A stretch of DNA of 64,000 nt from Pseudomonadota bacterium (GTDB lineage Bacteria; Desulfobacterota; Binatia; Binatales; Binataceae). Within the stretch, counting starts at the first letter, position 1; each line of letters opens with the position of its first letter. The position numbers and the translations under genes are program-made. This document shows, one piece after another, positions 26,065 to 34,623 of this stretch. The stretch covers positions 62,001 through 126,000 of the forward strand of contig JAJPKA010000002.1 of assembly GCA_021323945.1 (NCBI GenBank). Direction: 5' to 3'. Below the pieces are notes generated by a model. That model saw nothing but the letters and a program-made list of their open reading frames with translations. It was not told where the DNA came from and ran no database searches.

Positions 26065-26859
26065 TCAGCTCGGATTACGTTGGCGCTTCTCCATGAACGC
26101 TGAAACGTATTCTTTGTGTTCACGACTCGTGTAGCATTGCTCCAGCGCAAACGCTTCGAATTCCAACGCATTCTCCAGTGTCCCCATAATGCCATTGTGG
26201 ATCGCGCGGCGGGTTAGCCTGATCGAAGTTGGGGATCCTTGCATAATCTCGCGCGCAATTTCGCGTGCGCGACTCTGCAGCCGTTCTGGGGCGACAACCT
26301 CAGTTACCACCCCAATTTTCAGGCACTCCTGAGCGGAGTACTGGCGCCCGGTCAAAAGCATCTCGGTCGCTCGAGAGACGCCGATCAGCCTTGGTAAAAA
26401 GTAGGACGATCCGAGTTCGGTCATGAGTCCCACACGAGTGAAGATAAACCCCATAGTGGCACCATCGGCCATAATCCTGATATCGCATGGCAGTGTCATG
26501 GTCGCTCCCACGCCTAAAGCGAAACCATTGATGGCGACGATAGAAGGCTTGCTCATAGTCCGCATCAAGCTGGGATAGTCGGCCATCGCCTCACGGCCAG
26601 CAGATGAATTCGGCTGCCCACCCGCCTCGCGCGTGCGGATGTTCCGGTCGAACATGCTGATGTCGGCACCGGCACAAAAGGCACGCCCGGCTCCGGTCAG
26701 AATGATCACCCTAACCTCAGGGTCGGCATCGGCTTGCCGCATCGCCTCGACAATCTCGTGACCCATCTGAGGCGTATAGGCATTCAGTTTAGCCGGTCGA
26801 TTCAACGTAATGGTGGCTATTTGGTCTGCAACCTGATAGAGCAGCGTGTCAAAGGTCAT
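26065..26859 (-). CDS. enoyl-CoA hydratase/isomerase (crotonase) family protein
   Basis: Crotonase-fold acyl-CoA enzyme. The oxyanion-hole and CoA segments AFCAGADISMFD and INGFALGVGATMTLPCDIRI are clear. The second motif has GVGAT, not GGGCE, so the first hydratase Glu is absent, whereas VGLMTELGSSYFLPRLIG supplies the Glu used by delta3,delta2-enoyl-CoA isomerases. Isomerase or a single-Glu crotonase is therefore more likely than classical hydratase. ATG 26859 with AAGGGAACC upstream is preferred over the longer frame from 26934. Confidence 0.85.
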   Translation of the reverse strand: MTFDTLLYQVADQIATITLNRPAKLNAYTPQMGHEIVEAMRQADADPEVRVIILTGAGRAFCAGADISMFDRNIRTREAGGQPNSSAGREAMADYPSLMRTMSKPSIVAINGFALGVGATMTLPCDIRIMADGATMGFIFTRVGLMTELGSSYFLPRLIGVSRATEMLLTGRQYSAQECLKIGVVTEVVAPERLQSRAREIAREIMQGSPTSIRLTRRAIHNGIMGTLENALEFEAFALEQCYTSREHKEYVSAFMEKRQRNPS

Positions 26860-26926
26860 GACTGGTTCCCTTGTCTGTCTCGTTCGGGCGATCAAGGGTG
26901 TATGAAGCTCAGCTTGCGCCGAGGCT

Positions 26927-27034
26927 TCACGCACGCCGTTTTTTGGCTCCCCGAGCCTCGCGAATCCGAGCTTTAAGTCGTTTCTCGCGGCGCTTGCGCC
27001 TGCGCCTGATTTCTCGCTGACGTTCCGTCGCCAT
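26927..27034 (-). CDS. very small, highly basic protein (35 aa)
   Basis: A 35-residue frame starts ATG at 27034 and ends TGA at 26927. Composition is extreme, about half Arg/Lys: MATERQREIRRRRKRREKR, then a short helix-like LKARIREARG and a KKRR tail. It recalls the short DUF6800-type and ribosome-associated basic proteins seen in Planctomycetes and other phyla, from memory. A purine run GAAGAG lies about 9 bases upstream. Alternative: chance open frame in Arg-rich codons; the regular RERR pattern argues mildly against that. Confidence 0.45.
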   Translation of the reverse strand: MATERQREIRRRRKRREKRLKARIREARGAKKRRA

Positions 27035-27138
27035 TTATCTTGCTCTTCTGCGGGTACCGATGCTTTATGTTAAAGATCCAATTCTGCTCGATAATCTCTT
27101 AACTATCGGAACCTGCTCGCTACTCAACTCGAAGCGAG

Positions 27139-28317
27139 CTACGCCCGACCTTCCGAAACAAGTGCCAGAACGCCGGAATATTGCAATAGTCCCGTGCCGT
27201 CGCCCAGAGGTCCGAACTCGAAACCTGTGAAGAATCCGGCAATGGGAACTTGCTCGAAAAACTGGCCGATGTAGGCGGCGTCGTGGTCGGGAATGTTGTA
27301 AAGACCTGCCCCGCGCGAAACGCAGTCGAAATACAATCCGAATCCCGGCGCCTTCGCGCTGACTTTCAATGATTCCAACATAGCCTTGAGCTCCTTGCGA
27401 GAGCCCTCACCGTCACGCAGCACGAAACCGACTGTATCACCTAACTGCGGCCGATGTGCCACCGCGATGGCACCATGCTCCGGACTCGCGCCAATGACGT
27501 TTCTGACGTAAAAGTTTCCCCGCCGGAGACGTTCTCCACCATTCTCAAGTGGAATGCCTAAAAAAACAAAGCCCAGTGCCCGGCGCAGATCGGTGATCAG
27601 TGGACCTGCTGCTTCTGAAAAAACGTCGTACGCTCTGCGGCCGTCCAGGGCCAAAATGGTGTTGCCTTGGACTGAGGTAACTGTGTGGGTACGTCCTAAG
27701 GGCGCGCAGGCCAACGCTGCTCCTGTATCGATCTGGAAATCACCGCTAAGCATCATGCCTGCTACCGAATTTGAACTCACGACGTCTCCACAGAACTGGA
27801 AGGTTTCGCCGACGGAGCCATCCTCCGTAGCACCACCGCCGACGATTGCAACCGATGGTAGTTGGGATACAAGCGTGTTCATAAACGGTTCGGCTTCGAA
27901 GTTGTACGTGTCCGGAAACAGACACAGCAAATTCGTTGGGCCTAATTTTGGCCGAACGAAGCTCAACAATTCTTCCGCAGCCTCGCGTCCACGGCCCCGC
28001 AGTTGCGGAACGAACACACGATGGGCTTCTACCATATCGCTGCTCCAGAGCAGCACAGCCAGTGATGGTCTATGTTCGAACTCTCGGCCGTTGGCAATTA
28101 CTCCAATGGAGCCGCACCCGGCAATGTTTGTCGTACCCGCGGCTTCAGCAACCGTTCGCACAATTGCGGGGAAAGCACCTCCGAGCGCGCTGCTGGCAAA
28201 GCACAAAGCCGCGTCGGCCACCCGCAAGCCGGCTTGCTTCAGCGCAGACTGGGTGGCTTCTAACGCGGCCGCACGGGGGTTCGACTGAATCGAGAAACCA
28301 GCTCCTGCACGCAGCAT
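27139..28317 (-). CDS. FIST-domain sensory protein
   Basis: Contains FIST_N (about 1-200) and FIST_C (about 215-380), domains proposed to sense small ligands such as amino acids. Indicators are AGCGSIGVIANGREFE, VAIVGGGATEDG, and near the end FGLYFDCVSRGAGLY and VPIAGFFTGFEFGPLG with LLQYSGVLALV. Here it is a stand-alone 392-residue protein, without an attached GGDEF, kinase or methyl-accepting domain in the same frame. Partner is unknown. Confidence 0.9.
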   Translation of the reverse strand: MLRAGAGFSIQSNPRAAALEATQSALKQAGLRVADAALCFASSALGGAFPAIVRTVAEAAGTTNIAGCGSIGVIANGREFEHRPSLAVLLWSSDMVEAHRVFVPQLRGRGREAAEELLSFVRPKLGPTNLLCLFPDTYNFEAEPFMNTLVSQLPSVAIVGGGATEDGSVGETFQFCGDVVSSNSVAGMMLSGDFQIDTGAALACAPLGRTHTVTSVQGNTILALDGRRAYDVFSEAAGPLITDLRRALGFVFLGIPLENGGERLRRGNFYVRNVIGASPEHGAIAVAHRPQLGDTVGFVLRDGEGSRKELKAMLESLKVSAKAPGFGLYFDCVSRGAGLYNIPDHDAAYIGQFFEQVPIAGFFTGFEFGPLGDGTGLLQYSGVLALVSEGRA

Positions 28318-28400
28318 ATTTGATTCTCCTTGAAATCAGCCCTGAGCAACGCAATTCCGCTCCGCTTTTCCTTTAAGCGATGGTGGGTGCCCACGGGTCG

Positions 28401-29870
28401 TCAACGGCCACCGATATACCGCAGCAACTGGACCATGCGCCGAATACTTGCACCCAACTCCTTAATCGGGATCCGTTCGTTGGTGCCACCAAGGCTCTGT
28501 TCCTCGGCCGAGGTAAGTTCGATAGGTACGAAGCCATAGCAAATAAGGCCTTTTTGACGAAAATAATGGCTATCTGTAAAGCTGAGGCCCATGGTTGGCA
28601 CCACGCGGGCGTCTTCGCTTTGCGCCAGTTTTTCAATGGCATTCATGAGCAGCGAATTACGCGTTGAAGATGCCGAAGGGAAATTAAGGATCGTCTCCAA
28701 CTTAATGTTTTTGTCGTCGAGTACTTTGCTTATATCACGCGTTGCTTGCTGAGGGTTTTCTGCCGGCAGCAACTGGACATTCAGCTGGGCTTGTGCAGTC
28801 GCCGGAATTGAGTTGACCGCGTCGCTGGCAGCAAGCTGGGTCGGAGTAAGCGTATTGCGCACAAATGCATTGTTTCGGGGATCCGAGAGAAATTTTTTTG
28901 CAAATTCCGGATCGTTGTGTAGGGCTTTGGCCAGATCAGCATATTCTGGTGGGCCACCTTCGAGTTGGCCGATTGCCTGAAAGTAGTCGCGCACCGGATC
29001 AATGATTCTGATCGGCGGCTGATAGGCAAGTAACCGATCGAGGGCCCGAATCAAGCGGGTTACGGCGGTATCTTCCGGTGGGGTCGCCACTCGCGCGAGC
29101 GGACCACGCGCGGTAAGCCGCAGCCAGAGCGGCGTTTTCTCCGTCAGCGACACGGTAAAATAGCGGCGGCCGTTGGTCGTTTCTTTGATGCAACCACCCA
29201 GGTTGAGAAGATAACCAGCATCTCTAAATAAGTTCGCCTGGTGATTTATGACCCATCCAGCCCCGTTCTTGCCACCCTGCTCGGCGTCGGCAGTGGCCAA
29301 GAAAATGACGTCGCGGTTCAAGAGGATTCCTGACCGCTTCACCGCAAGCATCGCCATTAACTCAACGACGCCTGAGCCCTTATTGCTTAGCGCGCCACGC
29401 CCCCATACGGCGCCATCTTTAACTTCGCCCGAAAACGGTGGTACCTGCCATTGGCGCGGGTTTGTGCCGATAACATCAAGATGATTCAGGAGGACCAGCG
29501 CTTTGCCATGACGCGCAGCACCGTGTAACCGAGCCGCCACGATTCCGCGACCGGGTGCCGGCTCCCACACGGTTGCTGGTATGCCATCTTCAAGGAACTT
29601 CTGCCTCAGTAATTTTGCTGCCGGTAGTTCGTTGCCCGGCGGGTTTGTAGTGTCTATCTGGATGTATTTTGAGAGTAATTCGGTAGCCTCTTGGGTTAAC
29701 TTGCCGTAGTCCAAGGGCCTGGGGGCTGGCGCTCGTTGGATGATTGGCGAATCGTTGCGCGTTTCTTGGCGGCTTTCCTCAAAACTGTGAGCATATGATG
29801 TGGTGCTCATGGCTGACCAAACTATCAACGCCAAGGTCACTCGCTTCAAACTCTTGCCGAAGGCCTTCAT
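28401..29870 (-). CDS. secreted M20-family peptidase-like protein with altered active site
   Basis: M20/CPS-like fold with a signal peptide (about 1-28, MKAFGKSLKRV then a hydrophobic core, STTSYAHS). The first metal His is present in LNHLDVIG. Other expected residues are changed: GRGALSNKG has Ser where the bridging Asp stands, ATADAEQGG has Ala where the catalytic base Glu stands (the next Glu remains), and LGGTNER has Gly where the last metal His (HGxNE) is usual. It may therefore be inactive or use different chemistry. Start ATG 29870 gives a proper signal peptide; the frame continues to 29912. It is downstream of the E2 gene. Confidence 0.8.
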   Translation of the reverse strand: MKAFGKSLKRVTLALIVWSAMSTTSYAHSFEESRQETRNDSPIIQRAPAPRPLDYGKLTQEATELLSKYIQIDTTNPPGNELPAAKLLRQKFLEDGIPATVWEPAPGRGIVAARLHGAARHGKALVLLNHLDVIGTNPRQWQVPPFSGEVKDGAVWGRGALSNKGSGVVELMAMLAVKRSGILLNRDVIFLATADAEQGGKNGAGWVINHQANLFRDAGYLLNLGGCIKETTNGRRYFTVSLTEKTPLWLRLTARGPLARVATPPEDTAVTRLIRALDRLLAYQPPIRIIDPVRDYFQAIGQLEGGPPEYADLAKALHNDPEFAKKFLSDPRNNAFVRNTLTPTQLAASDAVNSIPATAQAQLNVQLLPAENPQQATRDISKVLDDKNIKLETILNFPSASSTRNSLLMNAIEKLAQSEDARVVPTMGLSFTDSHYFRQKGLICYGFVPIELTSAEEQSLGGTNERIPIKELGASIRRMVQLLRYIGGR

Positions 29871-30045
29871 TTCACCAGCAAATGTCAGAACCGATAGAAT
29901 GTTAACGAGCAACTTCCGAGTGGACAGCTATAGGGAAAGGACAGAAGAAGCCTGTCGCCTGAACCCGCGCGACACCGGATTTAATTATCTAACCTCGCGC
30001 ACAGATCAGCCGCTGTTGTCTACCCGACAGCCACGGCTCTTCAAT

Positions 30046-31302
30046 TCATCGATCACCGTAGTTAAGTATGTCGATCACCGTCTGCAGAAACGCCGCTGCG
30101 GGTACTCCATCAATTACGCGATGGTCGAAAGTGAGCGACAGTGTTAGCATCGAGCGCCCAGTTATCTCACCACGATAGACCGCGGGCTTCTCTGTGATGC
30201 GACCAATCCCGAGAATACCAGTTTCGCCAACGTTCAGGATCGGCGTGAAAACGTCGATGCCCCAGGTTCCGAGGTTCGTAACCGTGAACGTCCCCCCGCT
30301 CACGTCGTCGAGCGTGAGCTGACCCTTGCGAGCACGTTCGGCAATTTCTTTGGTCTCTGCTGCGATCTGTTTCAACCCCTTGCGCGAAGCGTCATGGATC
30401 ACCGGGACAATCAAACCTTCTTCGAGAGCCACCGCCATGCCCACGTGCGCTTCGCTGAAGCAGGTGATCCCGTCTGCGTTTAACCGGGAGTTCATTCGCG
30501 GATGGCGCAGCAGAGCCCGCGAGACGGCATGAATGATGAGGTCAGTGTAGGTGAAATCAAATTCTCGCCTTAGCCGTGCATGCAGCTCGGTTGCCGGTGT
30601 TATGTCCGCTTCGCAGCTGATCGTGAGTTGGGCCGTTTCCCGCAGACTCTGCTGCATCCGGTTGGCGATAGTTCGCCGAATTCCGCGAAACGGCATCGGT
30701 TGATTGAAGGCCGATGGAGACCCGCTCGGTCTCACCTCGACGCGAGCCCCAGTGTCTCGAGCGGGCGTTGGCGAGGCCGATACAGCCCCTGGCTTACGCG
30801 CTGCACGCTCGACATCTTCGCGAGTCACTCGCCCACCAGGACCGGTGCCGACCACGTTAGCCAGCTCAATACCCATCTCGGCTGCCAGCTTGCGGGCGAT
30901 CGGGCTTACCGCCCGCCGGCCGACAGAAGCCTGGCTGATTGATTGCTCCGCTGGATTTGTCGGCGACGCAGCCGAAATTCGCGCTTCTGTTTGATTCCCA
31001 GCGGTCCCTGTAAACTCTTCTGCGCGAGCTGAAAACTCCCTCTGCACAGAGGCCAGGTCTTCATCAGGTCGCGCAATGACGGCTACCAGCCCGCCGCATT
31101 TAACGGTTGCGCCTTGCTCGTGAAGCCAGGCCGCCAAGGTACCCGACTCTGGAGCTTCAACGACATACAGAACCTTTTCGGTCTCCACCTCGTAGAGAGG
31201 CTCACCGGCGCGCACGCTCTCGCCCACGGCCTTGAAATAACGCTGCAGCGTTCCTTCCTGCATCGTCAGGCCGAACTTTGGCATGGTGACTTCGACTGGC
31301 AT
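30046..31302 (-). CDS. dihydrolipoamide acyltransferase (E2) of a 2-oxoacid dehydrogenase complex
   Basis: E2 core of 418 aa that passes the acyl group from lipoate to CoA. One lipoyl domain (about 1-80, with lipoyl-Lys in VETEKVLYVVEAPE), an Ala/Ser-rich linker, a peripheral-subunit-binding domain (about 130-170, SPIARKLAAEMGI and GTGPGGRVTREDV), then the catalytic domain (about 190-418) ending FDHRVIDGVPAAAF with the catalytic His. It is the third gene of an E1alpha-E1beta-E2 set. Pyruvate, acetoin or a branched-chain oxoacid are possible substrates. No E3 gene is adjacent. Confidence 0.93.
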   Translation of the reverse strand: MPVEVTMPKFGLTMQEGTLQRYFKAVGESVRAGEPLYEVETEKVLYVVEAPESGTLAAWLHEQGATVKCGGLVAVIARPDEDLASVQREFSARAEEFTGTAGNQTEARISAASPTNPAEQSISQASVGRRAVSPIARKLAAEMGIELANVVGTGPGGRVTREDVERAARKPGAVSASPTPARDTGARVEVRPSGSPSAFNQPMPFRGIRRTIANRMQQSLRETAQLTISCEADITPATELHARLRREFDFTYTDLIIHAVSRALLRHPRMNSRLNADGITCFSEAHVGMAVALEEGLIVPVIHDASRKGLKQIAAETKEIAERARKGQLTLDDVSGGTFTVTNLGTWGIDVFTPILNVGETGILGIGRITEKPAVYRGEITGRSMLTLSLTFDHRVIDGVPAAAFLQTVIDILNYGDR

Positions 31303-31400
31303 AAGAGGACGTTTAGCAAGCAGCTTTCAATTTGTATTTGTGGCGATTGGCTGCCGCCACTCTGAGATACGAGCTCAGGCCCGTGAGCAGGATCGATTAA

Positions 31401-32372
31401 TTATGCGCCGAGCGCCTCGCGGATTGCCGCTTCAATCCGTCCTTCATCTGCGATCGTTGCTTTCTCCAGTGGCGGACTGAACGGAATGGGCACGTCGAGA
31501 GACGTGACACGCTTAACCGGTCCGTCGAGGAAATCAAATCCTTTCTCGGCAATCATGGCCGCGATATCGCTCGCGGCGCCACCACGCAAATGCCCTTCAT
31601 CAACCACAATAGCGCGATTAGTCTTCTCGACTGAGCGGAGAATGGCCTCCTCGTCAAGAGGTACCAGCGTGCGCGGATCCAGCACCTCGACACTTATATT
31701 TTCTCCAGCGAGTTTTTCGGCGACTCTCAGTGCCTTGGGAACCATTGCACCAATCGCGATGACAGTGATGTTATCGCCGGGTCGTTTGATCGCAGCCTTG
31801 CCCAAGGGTACCAAATGCTCGCCCGGAGGGATTTCCTCGCGTTGCCGTCCTAGTGCCCCGTGTTCGAAAACGATTACCGGGTTATCATCGCGAATTGCGG
31901 ACTTTAATAAACCCTTGACGTCGCTGGGGCTGGAGGGAACCACAATTTTCAGTCCTGGCACGCTGAGAAACTGAGCATAGACTGTCTCTGAATGCTGAGC
32001 AGCCGCGCCTCCCATCGCCCCGTACACGCATCTGAACGTAATTGGAAGCTTGGCTTGGCCACCCGACATGTAGCGTAGCTTGGCAGCCTGATTACACACC
32101 TGGTCGAATGCGCAGTAAAAGAAGCTTGCGAATTCGACCTCGCAAATAGGCCTCGTGCCTGCCATGGCGGCGCCAACCGCGGCACCGACAAAGCCCGCCT
32201 CGGCGATAGGCGTATTTCGCACCCGCTCGGGTCCGAATCGATCGACCAGCCCTTTGGTTGCGCCGAACGCGCTTAAGACCACATCTTCACCCATTACAAA
32301 GGTTAGAGGATCGCGTTCCATCTCCTCGCGCAGGGCTTCGTTGATCGCCTGAACGTACGTTGTCATTGCCAT
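31401..32372 (-). CDS. 2-oxoacid dehydrogenase E1 component, beta subunit
   Basis: Beta chain of the thiamine-diphosphate E1, which forms the second half of the active site. Transketolase-like domain (about 1-180, MGEDVVLSAFGATKGL, EVEFASFFYCAFDQ, RCVYGAMGG) and transketolase C-domain (about 190-323, AIGAMVPKALRVAEKL and IVVDEGHLRGG). Length 323 aa is normal. It lies between the E1alpha and E2 genes with gaps of about 100 bases, on the same strand. Confidence 0.94.
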   Translation of the reverse strand: MAMTTYVQAINEALREEMERDPLTFVMGEDVVLSAFGATKGLVDRFGPERVRNTPIAEAGFVGAAVGAAMAGTRPICEVEFASFFYCAFDQVCNQAAKLRYMSGGQAKLPITFRCVYGAMGGAAAQHSETVYAQFLSVPGLKIVVPSSPSDVKGLLKSAIRDDNPVIVFEHGALGRQREEIPPGEHLVPLGKAAIKRPGDNITVIAIGAMVPKALRVAEKLAGENISVEVLDPRTLVPLDEEAILRSVEKTNRAIVVDEGHLRGGAASDIAAMIAEKGFDFLDGPVKRVTSLDVPIPFSPPLEKATIADEGRIEAAIREALGA

Positions 32373-32472
32373 GTTGGTTCACCCACGGTAGTTAGATCGA
32401 TCGGCCTTCGGTCAGCTTCCTCCTGGCCCTCTAGCGATTCTCGGCCACGCTCGTGCTGGCGATCCGAGCAGT

Positions 32473-33447
32473 TCAAACATAGACGTCCTCAGCCACTTCC
32501 GAGGGAGCGGGCAGGGGACTCTCGCGGGCAAATTTGACCGCTGCATCAAGTTCAGCCGCGGTCTCCTCCTCGATTCGTTTTAGTTCCGCCGCGTCGATCT
32601 TACCACTTTCAGCGGCAAACTTTTGAAACCTCACCAATGGGCAACGCGCTTTCCATTCGTTGATCTCCTGTTCCGTGCGATAGGCACCGCTTCCCAGAAA
32701 TGCCTGTTCGCCGACCACGTGTCCTTCCCATCGGTAGGTCTTGCATTCGAGCAAGGTTGGTCCTTCTCCCGCCCGCGCGCGTGCCACCGCCTCGCTCGCG
32801 TACCGGTAGACCTCCAGTACGTCATTGCCGTCGACGACGTAGCCGGGAATTCCATATGCTTGCGCACGCACCGCGATGTCTTTGACCGAAGTAACCGTTT
32901 GCATCGGGGTGAATTCGCCGAAGCCGTTGTTCTCGCACACATACACGACTGGCAGCTTCCAAATCGCCGCGAGGTTCAAGGACTCATGAAAAGTGCCTTC
33001 GTTGGAAGCGCCGTCACCAAAGAAACAAACGGTTACATCATCCCGTTTGGCGATCACCGCCGCCAGCGCCGAGCCTGTTGCTATTGGCAAGCCTGCGCCA
33101 ACAATGCCGTTAGCCCCCAGGATTCCCAGGTTGAAGTCCACAATATGCATCGAGCCGCCCTTGCCTTTGCAATAACCGGTCCTCTTGCCGTAGATCTCCG
33201 CCATCATCTCCGCCAATCTGCCACCCTTGGCGATTAAATGGCCGTGGCCACGATGAGTGGAAGTGATGCGATCGGTTTTACGCAGTGCCGCGCACACGCC
33301 CGCGGCACTGGCCTCTTCCCCAATGGAGACGTGGACGAATCCCGGAATTTCATTGGCGGTAGCAAGATCGCGAACTTTGCCTTCGAACAGCCGAATCCTA
33401 ACCATCGCGCGGTACATCTCTAGCAGGAGGTCTTTCCCGATATCCAT
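32473..33447 (-). CDS. 2-oxoacid dehydrogenase E1 component, alpha subunit
   Basis: Thiamine-diphosphate-binding chain that decarboxylates the oxoacid. The TPP motif is intact, GDGASNEG through NLAAIWKLPVVYVCENN (about 168-200), preceded by HRGHGHLIAKGG. Length 324 aa resembles the E1alpha of Gram-positive pyruvate and of acetoin dehydrogenases. First gene of the set; GGAGGAAG lies about 14 bases before its ATG. Divergent from the CitE-like gene. Confidence 0.94.
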   Translation of the reverse strand: MDIGKDLLLEMYRAMVRIRLFEGKVRDLATANEIPGFVHVSIGEEASAAGVCAALRKTDRITSTHRGHGHLIAKGGRLAEMMAEIYGKRTGYCKGKGGSMHIVDFNLGILGANGIVGAGLPIATGSALAAVIAKRDDVTVCFFGDGASNEGTFHESLNLAAIWKLPVVYVCENNGFGEFTPMQTVTSVKDIAVRAQAYGIPGYVVDGNDVLEVYRYASEAVARARAGEGPTLLECKTYRWEGHVVGEQAFLGSGAYRTEQEINEWKARCPLVRFQKFAAESGKIDAAELKRIEEETAAELDAAVKFARESPLPAPSEVAEDVYV

Positions 33448-33641
33448 AATTACTTACTTCCTCCGTTCACTGTATACTGCAAAATCAGCCGGCCTTGGGG
33501 ATTTCTTCGAACGCCTGCTATACCCGACTTTTCGAAGTCCCGAGCGCCGTCCCGGCTCACGCCCGATCACACACCACTCGCCACGCCGTAATTTGCTCTC
33601 AACTTTGCAGTAGCGTCAACAACACAGCGACCGTCTCGGCG

Positions 33642-33671
33642 TTGTCGATTTCGTTGTCAGAGGAGTATACG
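33642..33671 (+). promoter_or_regulatory. candidate promoter for the CitE-like lyase gene
   Basis: TTGTCG (33642-33647) and TATACG (33666-33671) are 18 bases apart. It is followed by an unusually strong ribosome binding site, AGGAGGAGGAGA, ending at the ATG 33720. The boxes match consensus only moderately. Confidence 0.3.
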
Positions 33672-33719
33672 GTACCAGACAAAGGTGCCTCACCGGCTTA
33701 AACCAGCAGGAGGAGGAGA

Positions 33720-34619
33720 ATGCGTCTGCGGCGGTGCGAACTATCAACCCCTGGCAGCAATGAGAGGATGATCGAGAAAGCTCTCGGCACTAACGCCGAC
33801 CTTGTCTTTCTTGATCTCGAAGATTCAGTTGCCCCCAATCAGAAAGTCGAAGCGCGTGCAAAGGTCATCGAGGCTCTGCGTACGTTGGATTGGGGTAAGA
33901 AAACCCGAGCCGTGCGCATCAACAGCATTGAATCGGAATATGCCTACCAGGACGTGATCGAGCTGGTCGAGCGCGCCGGCCAGTATCTCGATATCATAAT
34001 CATTCCCAAGGTGAAATCGGGCCGCGACGTTTTCTGGGTCGATACCCTCTTAACCCAGATCGAGACTCGCCTTCGACTCGAGCGCCGAATCGGCCTCGAG
34101 GTGTTGATTGAAGAGGTACAGGCATTGATTAACGTCGAAGAGATTACGCGGTCGTCCCCGCGGCTCGAGGCGATCATTTTCGGTCCGGGTGATTTCAGTG
34201 CCTCGCAGGGGGTCCGCATGAATACCATTGGCGGCGGTATATCGAGCTACCCGGGCGATATCTGGCACTATGCACGGAGCAAAATCGTGGTCGCCGCTCG
34301 TGCCGCCGGAATTGACGCAGTCGACGGTCCTTATGCTGACTTTCGCAATTCGGAGGGGTACCGCGAAGAGGCGATGCGTTCCGCGACTATGGGTTTCGTG
34401 GGCAAATGGGCGATTCACCCGAGCCAAATCGACCTGGCCAACGAGATCTATTCGCCCACCCGAGATGAAGTCGAGCGCGCCCGTCGCCTCGAAGCTGCTT
34501 ATGCTAGGGCTGAGGCCGAAGGACTTGGCGCAGTTACCTTTGAAGGCGTCATGATCGACGCGGCATCCGTGCGTATCATCCGCAACATTATAGAGAAGGC
34601 CAAGCTCATTGGAATGTGA
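33720..34619 (+). CDS. HpcH/HpaI aldolase / CitE-like acyl-CoA lyase
   Basis: TIM-barrel C-C lyase of the citrate-lyase-beta/malyl-CoA-lyase family (299 aa). Diagnostic: RRCELSTPGSNERMIEKAL, FLDLEDSVAPNQK (metal-site Glu and Asp), VLIEEVQALINVEEI and IFGPGDFSASQG. It best fits the L-malyl-CoA / beta-methylmalyl-CoA lyase group, splitting beta-hydroxyacyl-CoA into acetyl- or propionyl-CoA and glyoxylate. It is isolated; its stop is only four bases from the stop of the convergent menA-like gene. Substrate unproven. Confidence 0.88.
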   Translation: MRLRRCELSTPGSNERMIEKALGTNADLVFLDLEDSVAPNQKVEARAKVIEALRTLDWGKKTRAVRINSIESEYAYQDVIELVERAGQYLDIIIIPKVKSGRDVFWVDTLLTQIETRLRLERRIGLEVLIEEVQALINVEEITRSSPRLEAIIFGPGDFSASQGVRMNTIGGGISSYPGDIWHYARSKIVVAARAAGIDAVDGPYADFRNSEGYREEAMRSATMGFVGKWAIHPSQIDLANEIYSPTRDEVERARRLEAAYARAEAEGLGAVTFEGVMIDAASVRIIRNIIEKAKLIGM

Positions 34620-34623
34620 TTTG

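Noticed and set aside
27554-28288. 244-residue plus-strand open frame
   Set aside because: Antisense to the FIST protein; composition (Ser/Pro/Arg-rich) is that of a shadow frame.
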